Notes under the pieces: generated by a model
What the model saw: only the letters and a program-made list of their open reading frames with translations
What the model was told of the DNA's origin: nothing
Databases searched by the model: none
Translations under genes and position numbers: made by a program
NCBI GenBank assembly: GCA_021841025.1
Contig: JAKBWA010000073.1
Span: 1-34,452 of the forward strand
Direction: 5' to 3'
Source: Bacillota bacterium
GTDB taxonomy: Bacteria > Bacillota > Sulfobacillia > Sulfobacillales > Sulfobacillaceae
DNA: 34,452 nucleotides
In this document: positions 8,322 through 15,810 of the stretch, in pieces
Layout of the letters: each line of letters starts with the position of its first letter
How positions within the stretch are numbered: position 1 is the first letter of the stretch

Positions 8322-9769
8322 TGTTACGGCACCTATGGTCTCGGATGCAAAGGAGTCTTTCTTCGCGACTCATCATCAGTCATGTGGCTGTCACGATCAT
8401 GGTGCTGGCGATTGCTTTGGGTATTTCCAATATTACCTTTCGCAATTATCTCGTCGGATCTCAGGTAAAAAACCTAGCGACCCAGGGTCAAACTTTGGCC
8501 CGGGTAATGCAGAGATATTTTGCGGGAACCTTGTACCGTCCTGATGCCGTGTATTTAATTCATTTGGTTCAAGGCTCCCTCAATGACCGAGTGTATGTGG
8601 TGGATAATATTGGCGAAATTATTATGGAAACAGGAAATAGCCGACTTCCAGCTGCACCATGGTCCCGCAGTATCTTATCCCGGGTTCTTGTGAAAGGTCA
8701 GGAGTTTCAGGGCGTTCTCGAGGGGGCCGGCAAGGCTCCAGAAGCCACAGCGGGAATTCCGGTGATTGTCAATGGACAGGTGGCGGGAGGGATATTTCTC
8801 GAAGCGCCCCTGAGTACTTCCAACCAAACGGCCACATCTTTAACGGGTCTTTTGCTGGTCGGGGAAGCGATAGCCATTGTGATGGCCGGATTCTTAGCTT
8901 ATGGATTCTCCAAGCGTCTGACGCGACCCTTGGTGTCTTTACGCCAGAGCGTATCCAGAATGGGGATCGAAGAGCAAGAACAAACTCACGCCGAAGTTGA
9001 AGGGCCACAAGAAGTCCGGGATCTGGCCCAGGAATTCAACCGGATGAGTGACCGGATTCACATGCAAATGATGCAGTTGCGCAAGGAGTCCGACGTGCGG
9101 GATACGCTACTGGCTCATGTGGCTCACGATCTGCGCACCCCTTTAACCTCCATCCGCGGATTTTTGGAAGCCATCCGAGACCACATGGTAGACGGACCGG
9201 GCCGTGACAGAGCAGTAGAAGTGGCTTGGGAAGAAACGCTGCGGCTCAAACGTCTGGTTGATCGTCTGTTAGCTGCGACACGGATTCAGAGCGGTGCCGG
9301 GAAGAAAAACCCTGTGCATGTCATGACTTGGATAGAAACGACCTTAGAGCGAGTGACACCTTTGATAAAGGAGACGGGCCATTCCTTGGTTTGGAAGCAG
9401 CGGGATGATGCGGTAATTCTAGCCATTGAGGACTATTTGGTTGAAGCGTTAATCAATGTGATTGATAATGCAGCAAAGTGGGGACGAGCTGGAACCCCGA
9501 TTACGATTGACTCGGTGCTGGGTGAAGAGGGACGAACCATTGCGATATCGGTGAAAGACCAAGGCCCCGGTATTTCCCAGGATGTGCTGCCCCACATATT
9601 TGAGCGTTTTGTGACGGGAGATAAGGCGCGGAAAGGATCGAGCGGGCTTGGGCTCTCTATTGTGCATGAAGTCATGGAACAGCATCAAGGGTACGTCACG
9701 GCTAAGAATGATCCTGAGGGAGGTGCTGTGATTACCATGACACTGCCTGTTTTTGATGTGTCAGCCTAA
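8321..9769 (+). CDS. Sensor histidine kinase (membrane-bound, HAMP)
   Basis: 482 residues. Membrane helices at about 17-37 and 173-195 bracket an extracytoplasmic sensor region of about 135 residues; then HAMP (197-250), dimerisation/phosphoacceptor helix with His269 (HVAHDLRTPLTS), and HATPase_c with N box (VIDNAAKWG), G1 (DQGPGIS), F box (PHIFERF) and G2 (GLGLSIV). It autophosphorylates and donates to the regulator encoded immediately upstream. GTG 8321 overlaps that gene's stop by one base. The sensor region is not recognisably a named domain. The G1 box has Q instead of the more common N or T in DxGxG, which is tolerated. Confidence 0.92.
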   Translation: MLRHLWSRMQRSLSSRLIISHVAVTIMVLAIALGISNITFRNYLVGSQVKNLATQGQTLARVMQRYFAGTLYRPDAVYLIHLVQGSLNDRVYVVDNIGEIIMETGNSRLPAAPWSRSILSRVLVKGQEFQGVLEGAGKAPEATAGIPVIVNGQVAGGIFLEAPLSTSNQTATSLTGLLLVGEAIAIVMAGFLAYGFSKRLTRPLVSLRQSVSRMGIEEQEQTHAEVEGPQEVRDLAQEFNRMSDRIHMQMMQLRKESDVRDTLLAHVAHDLRTPLTSIRGFLEAIRDHMVDGPGRDRAVEVAWEETLRLKRLVDRLLAATRIQSGAGKKNPVHVMTWIETTLERVTPLIKETGHSLVWKQRDDAVILAIEDYLVEALINVIDNAAKWGRAGTPITIDSVLGEEGRTIAISVKDQGPGISQDVLPHIFERFVTGDKARKGSSGLGLSIVHEVMEQHQGYVTAKNDPEGGAVITMTLPVFDVSA

Positions 9770-9777
9770 AAACAGTT

Positions 9778-9820
9778 AAGGAGTCCTGCCTTTTTTCTTT
9801 GGGTAGGGCTCCTTTATTTT
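9778..9820. terminator. Bidirectional intrinsic terminator between kinase and DUF1641 genes
   Basis: AAGGAGTCCT (9778-9787) pairs with AGGGCTCCTT (9805-9814), 10 pairs with one G-T, followed by TTATTTT on the plus strand and by a T run (AACTGTTTTT) on the minus strand. It serves the convergent genes on both sides. Confidence 0.8.
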
Positions 9821-9837
9821 CCATTCTTTGCGACTCC

Positions 9838-10623
9838 CTACGACAAAGGGTCCAACATGGACGGCAAGCGGCGCAAGACGCTGAGCAGGGTTTTCATTCC
9901 CTGTTGGATTTCCGGATCTTTTAACATGCGCAATAGACTGCCCAGGGTGATTTTGTGCGGATCTTGCTGGGCTTCGGTCTTAGCTTCTGTCAGTTGCTGG
10001 AGAGCATAAAGCACCATCTGCATTCCGCCGCTACTGATCAACTGATTGACGAATTCGCCTAGCTGAGTGAAGGTGGTTACCAAACGCTCGACCATCAAGG
10101 GATTCAACGAATCCGTCAGAGCCTTAAGTAGGCCTGCCCACTGGGTTAAGGCTGCCCAGGTGCCGTCTTTTTGCCAGCCTGCCAATTGGTCTAACAGGCT
10201 CTGCAGGTCCTGTTGATGGGCCAAGAGTTGGTCCAAGGTAACTTGGGTGTCCGCTTCGGTTAGACGCGCCACCAAAGGACCCATTTGCGCGGCCAATAGA
10301 CCAAGGCGTTCGGCCAAAGGAGCCGTTGCCGAAGCCTGAATGCCAGCTAATAATTGGGCGAGCTCGGTGAGACGAGTCCATGTGCCGTCCTTCTGCCATT
10401 GCTCCACTTGATCCAAGAGGACCTGAAGGGTTTGTTTCCGTTCGAACACTACGGCCAAAGTTTCCTGGGCGTCCAGGCCAGTCATTTGTTGGGTGAATTG
10501 GCCTACCGTAGCCATCATCTCTCCCAGCCGTTCGGCCAAAGCCGGCGTGGCACTGTCTTTAATGGCGGCCAACAATGCCGTCCATTCTTCTAACATTGCC
10601 TGTGAAACCTCGTTTGTTGCCAT
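9838..10623 (-). CDS. DUF1641 protein with three internal repeats, sulfur-operon member
   Basis: 261 residues from ATG 10623 (GGAGG upstream on the minus strand); a longer TTG-type start would overlap the preceding gene. The last 40 residues (SLLRMLKDPEIQQGMKTLL) match the DUF1641 signature. The rest is helical and built from three related units of roughly 75-80 residues, each carrying a variant of 'PLAERLG..', 'LLDQ' and 'GWQKDGTWA.L'. DUF1641 proteins (YrhD in B. subtilis) have no proven biochemical role but recur beside FAD-dependent sulfide oxidoreductases and formate dehydrogenases. No membrane segment or cysteine is present, so it is probably a soluble scaffold or partner of the flavoprotein upstream, 26 nt away. 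That role is inference. Confidence 0.8.
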   Translation of the reverse strand: MATNEVSQAMLEEWTALLAAIKDSATPALAERLGEMMATVGQFTQQMTGLDAQETLAVVFERKQTLQVLLDQVEQWQKDGTWTRLTELAQLLAGIQASATAPLAERLGLLAAQMGPLVARLTEADTQVTLDQLLAHQQDLQSLLDQLAGWQKDGTWAALTQWAGLLKALTDSLNPLMVERLVTTFTQLGEFVNQLISSGGMQMVLYALQQLTEAKTEAQQDPHKITLGSLLRMLKDPEIQQGMKTLLSVLRRLPSMLDPLS

Positions 10624-10649
10624 ATTCCGCCTCCGTTTGGACACCAATT

Positions 10650-11789
10650 TTAGAGCAAGCCTGCAGGCGTGAGCCAATACATTCGGTTGTAGGCTAGTTT
10701 GTAAAGATGAATCATCTCTGTGGGCATGGAGGGCACAGGGGGGTGGTCATAATCAAAAGTAATATAGGTGGCCTCTTTGAGACCCGTTTCAATAAAGCAG
10801 AACACTTTCCCGTCATAGCTCATCATGCCCAGTCCCCCTCGCAACCGGTGAACCAAATTGGCGGCCACCACATCCGCTTCGAAATGGGCAGTTGAGCCGG
10901 CTTTGCTAATAGGCAAATTTGTGGCATCCCCGAGCACAAAAATATTGTCATGGCCAATCATTTGTAAGGTATGCCGATCGGTGGGAATCCACTGGCCTGC
11001 ATCTCCCAGTCCTGATCGGCCAATGACGTCTTGTCCCACATGGGGCGGAATGGCCACCAAGAGATCATAGGACAAAGTATCCCCTTCGAGACTCGTAATG
11101 GTGTGGGTCTCGGGATCAATACTCTCCATATTGAAGAAGGTGTGCGTTTCAATGTGTCGCTCTTCTAAGACCGGAGCCGCCCAGTTCGCCACGGATTCAA
11201 TCGAATGCACCCGGCCAATGGGATAGGTGTACACTACTTCGGTTTTGTCTCCGAGTCCCCTCGTTTTGAGCCATTCCTGGACCATGAAAGTGAATTCCAA
11301 GGGTGCTACCGGACATTTATGGGGGACTCCTACGGTCACCACCAAGCGGCCCCCGGAAAAGTCACGCAGTGCTTGACGCAATTGAATGGCACCGTCTTCA
11401 GTGTAAAATTGATGACCTCCTTCGACCAAGCCGGGAATTTGTTCAGGTGCCGGTCGGCTGCCTGTGGCAATCACCAAGTAATCATAGGGAATCGAGGTGC
11501 CGTCCGTGAGAATAACGCGTTGTGCTTCGGCATCAATTCGATTGGCCTCACCGGAGATTAGGCGTACGTGCCGGTCCAGAATCTGTCGTTCCGGCTTGCG
11601 CATGTCTTGGGGCGTCGCTTGATCAAAAGCCAGATACAGAAACAGGGGTTGATAGATATGGTCGGGAGAATCGGCAATGACGCTGATGCTGACTGTGCCG
11701 TCTTGCAGTTCCTTGTTTAGTTGACGCGCCATCTGATTGGCGACGATACTGCCGCCGGTGCCGCCGCCAACAATTACTACCTGGGGCAT
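10650..11789 (-). CDS. FAD-dependent oxidoreductase of the sulfide:quinone oxidoreductase type
   Basis: 379 residues with an N-terminal FAD-binding fold (VVIVGGGTGGS), the second dinucleotide motif ATGSRP near residue 110, and the late VLGDAT FAD-ribityl motif. Only two cysteines occur: Cys159 (HKCPVAP) and Cys331 (VFCFIETG), the positions that form the redox disulfide in SQR and flavocytochrome c sulfide dehydrogenase. The third SQR cysteine is missing. It probably oxidises sulfide or a persulfide carrier and passes electrons to quinone; the C-terminal LYKLAYNRMYWL helix may touch the membrane. ATG 11789 is preferred over TTG 11795 because AAAGGAG is then 9 nt upstream. The substrate is not proven. 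Confidence 0.85.
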   Translation of the reverse strand: MPQVVIVGGGTGGSIVANQMARQLNKELQDGTVSISVIADSPDHIYQPLFLYLAFDQATPQDMRKPERQILDRHVRLISGEANRIDAEAQRVILTDGTSIPYDYLVIATGSRPAPEQIPGLVEGGHQFYTEDGAIQLRQALRDFSGGRLVVTVGVPHKCPVAPLEFTFMVQEWLKTRGLGDKTEVVYTYPIGRVHSIESVANWAAPVLEERHIETHTFFNMESIDPETHTITSLEGDTLSYDLLVAIPPHVGQDVIGRSGLGDAGQWIPTDRHTLQMIGHDNIFVLGDATNLPISKAGSTAHFEADVVAANLVHRLRGGLGMMSYDGKVFCFIETGLKEATYITFDYDHPPVPSMPTEMIHLYKLAYNRMYWLTPAGLL

Positions 11790-11859
11790 ATGCAATCGCT
11801 CCTTTGTATGGGGATTGGTCGGATGAGGGGACCCGAGGCTGCTCGAACCGCCTGACCGC

Positions 11860-12093
11860 TTAGCGTAATTTTTTCACCTGAATTTTGTAGACTCCGTCTT
11901 CCTCGAAATTTTTGACGAGTTCGTGTTTGGCGCGTTGGACCCATTCGGGAATGTCTTTGGCCGATCCTTGGTCAGACGACCAGATTTCCAAAATGGTACC
12001 GACGGGTTCCTGGCGAATGCCTTTAATCAGTTCCATTAATGGTCCAGGACAGAACGATCCGCGTGCATCCACAATCTTCACCGTTTCAGCCAT
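11860..12093 (-). CDS. tusA: TusA-family sulfurtransferase
   Basis: 77 residues, the normal TusA/SirA size, with the CPGPLMEL motif (Cys15) at the end of the first strand and the beta-alpha-beta-alpha-beta pattern of the family. Cys15 carries a persulfide and hands it to partner proteins. In sulfur oxidisers TusA with DsrE moves sulfane sulfur between oxidoreductases, rather than acting in tRNA thiolation. GGAGG precedes the ATG on the minus strand. It lies between the dsrE-like gene (44 nt upstream) and the flavoprotein (70 nt downstream), which supports the trafficking role. Confidence 0.9.
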   Translation of the reverse strand: MAETVKIVDARGSFCPGPLMELIKGIRQEPVGTILEIWSSDQGSAKDIPEWVQRAKHELVKNFEEDGVYKIQVKKLR

Positions 12094-12137
12094 GATGTGT
12101 CACCTCCGTGAGATTAATGGGAAAGACGATTGGGTCC

Positions 12138-12536
12138 CTACAAGGTATACGTGCTTTCGCCTTCAACTTTGGCAAGAAATCCGGCGACGCCCAGTGTGTC
12201 GTCAAAGAGGTCTACCAAATCGCCCAGAGTCCAGTGATAGACATCCATCACCAGACTGCAGGCATAGAGAGTCACGGGTCCCAACTCCTTGCTTTGCCGA
12301 AACAACTCGAGATAGGACTCGACGCCCTGCTGAACAAGGGTGCGGGCTACAGACCCTTGCGTGATAGAGCTTGCGATTTCGGGATCACGATGAAATGCAG
12401 GCAAGGCCTCCATACTGACAAAGACCCGAACCGGTTTGCCATAACTAGCCGCCACGGTAGTTAGCATTGCCGCTGCCTGGATTTTGGCATAATCCCCGGA
12501 AAGAAGCATAATGTTAATAGCTTGCGGGTCAGCCAT
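12138..12536 (-). CDS. DsrE-family sulfur carrier protein
   Basis: 132 residues with the DsrE/DsrF-like Rossmann-type fold: N-terminal strand INIMLLSGDYAK, a strand-helix VRVFVSMEAL, and the conserved cysteine Cys93 in LYACSLVMDV, the persulfide-accepting position of DsrE2/DsrE3 proteins. It is first in the operon dsrE-tusA-flavoprotein-DUF1641. ATG 12536 has AAGGAA about 9 nt upstream on the minus strand. It should accept sulfane sulfur from TusA or low-molecular thiols in the cytoplasm. A membrane-anchored DsrE2 type is excluded, because no hydrophobic helix is present. Confidence 0.87.
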   Translation of the reverse strand: MADPQAINIMLLSGDYAKIQAAAMLTTVAASYGKPVRVFVSMEALPAFHRDPEIASSITQGSVARTLVQQGVESYLELFRQSKELGPVTLYACSLVMDVYHWTLGDLVDLFDDTLGVAGFLAKVEGESTYTL

Positions 12537-13034
12537 GTTGAATCATTCCTTTCCAGATCGAAATGTTGTCTTGCAATCCATATTTTAGTCGGTTATTCGC
12601 ACTAGCAACCGCCAGTTATTTTAAACTTCTTATAGTCAGACTTTTTAGTCAAGTAATAGCAATGAATTCGAATCTAGTAGTTTTAATCGCTGTTCTGGCA
12701 AAAGGAGGTGCGTTGTTGGCAAATGGGTGGAGTGGATGGCGGCTGTGTCCTCGTGCCGGTTTTTGGCAGGTAAAGGATGTGGACGGATGATCATTCTGCA
12801 GAGGGCGTGTGTCAGTACTGCGACAAATGCTGCGGACATGCTTCAATAGCGTCTATATCGATGGTAATATAGTCGGAACAACTGAATGGCGTATTGTGAT
12901 ACAAAAATGGGCACGTTATTATTGTGCAAGTGAATTATGGCGTATTTATCCCTCTAAATCTTAACGGATTCTCGAACATGAGGATATTGCGCAATAGTAG
13001 AGTCCCAATGGCTCGTGTTTAAGGAGATGTTGTG
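12537..13034. other. Divergent intergenic region between the sulfur operon and the P450
   Basis: About 500 bp without a convincing gene. It holds three copies of TAGTC (12586-12590, 12633-12637, 12646-12650) in front of the sulfur operon; on the minus strand these form GACTAAAAAGTC next to a TTGACT that could be a -35, without a clear -10. A very strong Shine-Dalgarno (AAAGGAGGTG, 12701-12710) is followed only by tiny frames of 21-25 codons starting at GTG 12709 or TTG 12714. TGGCGTATT appears twice further on (12887-12950). No clear P450 promoter was found. Confidence 0.5.
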
Positions 13035-14210
13035 ATGGGAAACAAACCGACAGAACAGTTTGCTTGGTATGATAACATGCGACAGACTTCGCCCGTGCGT
13101 TACGATTCTGAAACCGAGGTATGGGAATTTTTCCGTTACCAGGACGTATTCAAGGCGTTAATGACTCCTGCGGTATTTTCATCTGACATCCACCAGAATC
13201 GGACGGCGAACCAGGAGGATAAATTGAGCCGTCTATTGGGTATGACTTTGCTGTTTCAGGACGGTGAGAGTCACCGGACACTGCGTAAAATTACTCAACC
13301 GGATTTCCAACCCAGATTTATAGATTCCCGGGAGTCTATCATTGTGGATGTGGTGGATGAGCTTTTGGACCGTCTGCAAGAGAAAAAGCCCATGGATTTG
13401 GTCCGGGATTTTGCATTTCCGCTTCCGGTTAAGGTCATTTCGCGCTGGCTCGGCATTAATGAAGGAGATGAAAAGTTATTCCACGACTGGATGACTGAAT
13501 TGTTCGGAGTTCCTCTTAATACGCTTCGTACTAGGGAAAATTCGAAAGAGCAAGAACAAGCTATTGCGCGCCGTAATCGGGTGGTTTTTGACATGCAACA
13601 GTACTTTTCTTCGTATTTTTTCTATTATCGCAATCATCGTGACGCCAGTGTCATCTCTCACATGGTCAACTCCGCGGCACTGGATGAAGAAGGACTTTTG
13701 GCCTATACCTTACTGCTTTTTATTGCCGGGCATATTACTACCACGCGGTTACTTTCAAGCACGTTGTTGCTGTTGTCGGAACGTGATCACGATCGGTGGC
13801 AGATTAAACAAGAGGAAAGCTGGGGCTCAAAATTTCTAGAGGAAACATTGCGTTATTGGTCTCCAGTCCAACTTGTGGTGCGAGAGATCCGGGAGGTTGT
13901 GCAAATGGACAATATTGAAATTCAACCCGGAAGCCACGTGGTATTATGGTTGGGATCAGCGAATCGCGATCCGGCGCAGTTCGTCTCGCCGGACACGTTC
14001 AATGTGAACCGGGACTTTTCCGGTGTCTTAGCATTTGGCATAGGCAACCACTATTGTCTGGGAGCACCGTTGGCGAGGCGGGAGGCGACAATTGGGCTGA
14101 CACATTTTCTTCGCCGCTATCCCGAGTATCAGGTACAAGATTATGTGTTTCCCGACCGCAAACGGCTGATATTTTTCGGGCCTAGCGAATTAAACGCCGT
14201 GATGCTGTGA
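13035..14210 (+). CDS. Cytochrome P450, soluble bacterial type
   Basis: 391 residues, no membrane anchor. The K-helix ExxR is Glu270-x-x-Arg273 (EETLRYW), the PERF-like region is FNVNRDFS, and the heme loop FGIGNHYCLG carries the proximal Cys341. The size and LARRE after the Cys-loop fit the CYP107/CYP109-like soluble families, which need a separate ferredoxin and reductase; neither is in the window. The I-helix reads AGHITT (231-236): the usual acid before the conserved Thr is Ile234. ATG 13035 has AAGGAG 8 nt upstream; a GTG three bases earlier is possible. Substrate is unknown. It is flanked by long gaps and looks like a single-gene insertion between rho and rpmE. Confidence 0.93.
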   Translation: MGNKPTEQFAWYDNMRQTSPVRYDSETEVWEFFRYQDVFKALMTPAVFSSDIHQNRTANQEDKLSRLLGMTLLFQDGESHRTLRKITQPDFQPRFIDSRESIIVDVVDELLDRLQEKKPMDLVRDFAFPLPVKVISRWLGINEGDEKLFHDWMTELFGVPLNTLRTRENSKEQEQAIARRNRVVFDMQQYFSSYFFYYRNHRDASVISHMVNSAALDEEGLLAYTLLLFIAGHITTTRLLSSTLLLLSERDHDRWQIKQEESWGSKFLEETLRYWSPVQLVVREIREVVQMDNIEIQPGSHVVLWLGSANRDPAQFVSPDTFNVNRDFSGVLAFGIGNHYCLGAPLARREATIGLTHFLRRYPEYQVQDYVFPDRKRLIFFGPSELNAVML

Positions 14211-14326
14211 TAGCTTGGATCGGAAACCCAGTAGCCGCGGATTTAACATACTCCAACCTGATAGCCTTTCCTTTGGGGGCAGTAATAGCAAGCTTTGTCT
14301 CGCTGGGACCTGACCCTTTAGCGTAA
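14207..14326 (+). CDS. Possible 39-residue hydrophobic peptide coupled to the P450 stop
   Basis: A GTG at 14207 overlaps the P450 TGA as GTGA, the classic coupling arrangement, and opens 39 codons to TAA 14324-14326. The peptide has a hydrophobic middle (SNLIAFPLGAVIASFVSLG), enough for one membrane span. There is no Shine-Dalgarno of its own, and the opposite strand is also open here, so it may be chance. I do not recognise a family. Confidence 0.2.
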   Translation: MIAWIGNPVAADLTYSNLIAFPLGAVIASFVSLGPDPLA

Positions 14327-14377
14327 GTAGGATGCATCCTTGTAAATCTTTTGCCGGGAAGCGATGCGGGGCTGATC

Positions 14378-14406
14378 TTGCCAATACGAGAGAATTTTGT
14401 TAAAAT
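14378..14406 (+). promoter_or_regulatory. Sigma-A promoter of rpmE
   Basis: TTGCCA (14378-14383), 17-bp spacer, TAAAAT (14401-14406), giving a transcript start near 14413 and a leader of about 34 nt. Confidence 0.75.
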
Positions 14407-14446
14407 ACCTCGTGCATTTGGAATGGACCGGGAAGAAGGTGAGATC

Positions 14447-14647
14447 ATGAAAGAAGGAATTCATCCGGCGTACCAAAAAACCACCGTAACGTGTGCGTGT
14501 GGCGCAGTATATCATATTGGATCAACCAGAACCAATTTACGAATCGAGGTCTGTGGACAGTGCCATCCTCTGTATACAGGGAAGCAGCGAATTGTTGACA
14601 CCGGTGGACGTGTCGAGCGCTTCAAGAGGCGTTATGGTATGAAATAG
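14447..14647 (+). CDS. rpmE: 50S ribosomal protein L31 (zinc form)
   Basis: 66 residues starting [10 protein letters not shown], the usual L31 start, with the zinc ligands Cys16-x-Cys18 and Cys37-x-x-Cys40 (CGQC) of the C+ type and the basic end VERFKRRYG. It sits on the large subunit at the intersubunit bridge. Zn-type L31 is replaced by a zinc-free paralogue under zinc starvation in Bacillus; no such paralogue is in this window. AAGGTGAG precedes ATG 14447. It has its own promoter and a strong terminator, so it is monocistronic. rpmE follows rho directly in Bacillus; here about 6.8 kb separate them. Confidence 0.96.
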   Translation: MKEGIHPAYQKTTVTCACGAVYHIGSTRTNLRIEVCGQCHPLYTGKQRIVDTGGRVERFKRRYGMK

Positions 14648-14654
14648 TTTTCGA

Positions 14655-14680
14655 ACAGAGCCGGTGGCTCTGTTTTTTTT
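14655..14680 (+). terminator. Intrinsic terminator of rpmE
   Basis: ACAGAGCC, loop GGT, GGCTCTGT: a perfect 8-bp stem followed by eight T residues. Confidence 0.93.
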
Positions 14681-14709
14681 GTGTCCTTTCCCAGGTTAAT
14701 GCGTGACAG

Positions 14710-14715
14710 TATAAT
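14710..14715 (+). promoter_or_regulatory. Probable -10 element of the prfA-prmC promoter
   Basis: A perfect TATAAT 21 nt before the prfA start codon and just after the rpmE terminator. No good -35 is visible at 16-18 bp, so activity depends on the -10 alone or on a factor. Confidence 0.5.
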
Positions 14716-14736
14716 CAGAAAGAAGGTGAAGAAGAG

Positions 14737-15810
14737 ATGGATGATACGACGCGCTCGCGATTGGAAGCGGCTATGGTGCATTATCATGAGGTTCAAGAAG
14801 TATTGTCTGATCCTCAGGTTAGTTCCAACCCTCAGTTGTTGCGAAAGTATTCTCAAGAGCTATCCGAGTGGGAGGAAGTGGTCCATTACTATCGGTCCTA
14901 TCTGTCTTTGAGTCAAGAACTGGAGACACTCAAGGATATGGCTCGTGAAGAACCTGATGAACGATCCTGGATCGACGAGGAATTGGGAAGAATTCGCCAA
15001 AAGCTTGAAGACGTTGAGCATGAAATTCAGAGTTTGTTGATGCCTTCGGATCCTAACGACTCGAAAAACGTGATTATGGAAATTCGAGCTGGAGCAGGGG
15101 GAGAGGAGGCCGCATTATTTGCGGCCGAGTTATTCCGCCTCTATGTCCGTTATGCTGAACGTCACGGATGGAAGATGGAGTTGCTATCGGTGAATGAAAC
15201 CGACATTGGGGGATTTAAGGAAATCGTCTTTATGATTGAGGGTTTGGGGGCTTACAGCCACCTAAAATTTGAACGCGGTGTCCACCGGGTGCAGCGGGTT
15301 CCTGTTACTGAAGCGGGTGGCCGGATTCATACATCAACGGTGACAGTTGCGGTATTGCCAGAAGTTGAAGAATTGGAAGTGAGTATCGATCCGGAAGATT
15401 TGCGTATCGACACGATGCGCTCTAGCGGAGCTGGAGGCCAGCATGTCAACAAGACGGAATCTGCGGTTCGTATCACTCATATTCCTACCGGCATTGTAGT
15501 TACATGCCAAGATGAAAAATCTCAGCTCAAGAATCGTGATAAGGCCATGAAAGTACTGAGGGCTCGGCTTAAGCATCTGTATGATTCCACCCAGGCCAAG
15601 GAAATTGCCGATGAGAGACGACAGCAGGTAGGAACAGGAGATCGCTCCGAGCGCATTCGCACCTACAATTTTCCGCAAGGACGGGTAACTGACCATCGGG
15701 TGGGTATTACCTTGCACCAACTGGATGAGGTGTTAGACGGCAATATTGAAGAGTTGATCAGTGCCTTGCAGGCTCAGGAGCAGGAGGAGCGGTTGCAACA
15801 AGAGTCATGA
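14737..15810 (+). CDS. prfA: Peptide chain release factor 1
   Basis: 357 residues, typical RF1 length. The stop-codon recognition tripeptide is P-V-T (189-191), the PxT form of RF1 (RF2 has SPF), giving UAA/UAG specificity. The catalytic GGQ lies at 233-235 (GAGGQHVNK); the N-terminal coiled domain and the C-terminal DHRVG and LxxLDEVLDG blocks are also intact. AAGGTGAAGAAGAG precedes ATG 14737. It overlaps prmC by ATGA, which pairs the factor with the enzyme that methylates its GGQ glutamine. Confidence 0.97.
   Translation: MDDTTRSRLEAAMVHYHEVQEVLSDPQVSSNPQLLRKYSQELSEWEEVVHYYRSYLSLSQELETLKDMAREEPDERSWIDEELGRIRQKLEDVEHEIQSLLMPSDPNDSKNVIMEIRAGAGGEEAALFAAELFRLYVRYAERHGWKMELLSVNETDIGGFKEIVFMIEGLGAYSHLKFERGVHRVQRVPVTEAGGRIHTSTVTVAVLPEVEELEVSIDPEDLRIDTMRSSGAGGQHVNKTESAVRITHIPTGIVVTCQDEKSQLKNRDKAMKVLRARLKHLYDSTQAKEIADERRQQVGTGDRSERIRTYNFPQGRVTDHRVGITLHQLDEVLDGNIEELISALQAQEQEERLQQES

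Noticed and set aside
12563-12790. 75-codon plus frame in the dsrE-P450 gap
   Set aside because: It lacks a ribosome-binding site at its start and shows no family pattern; the strong Shine-Dalgarno inside it is not at a start of this frame.
14329-14340. Perfect palindrome AGGATGCATCCT
   Set aside because: A 12-bp palindrome is expected several times by chance in a window this size, and no paired site is near.
14182-14448. 88-codon minus frame between P450 and rpmE
   Set aside because: It begins at the rpmE ribosome-binding site and crosses the rpmE promoter; no Shine-Dalgarno.
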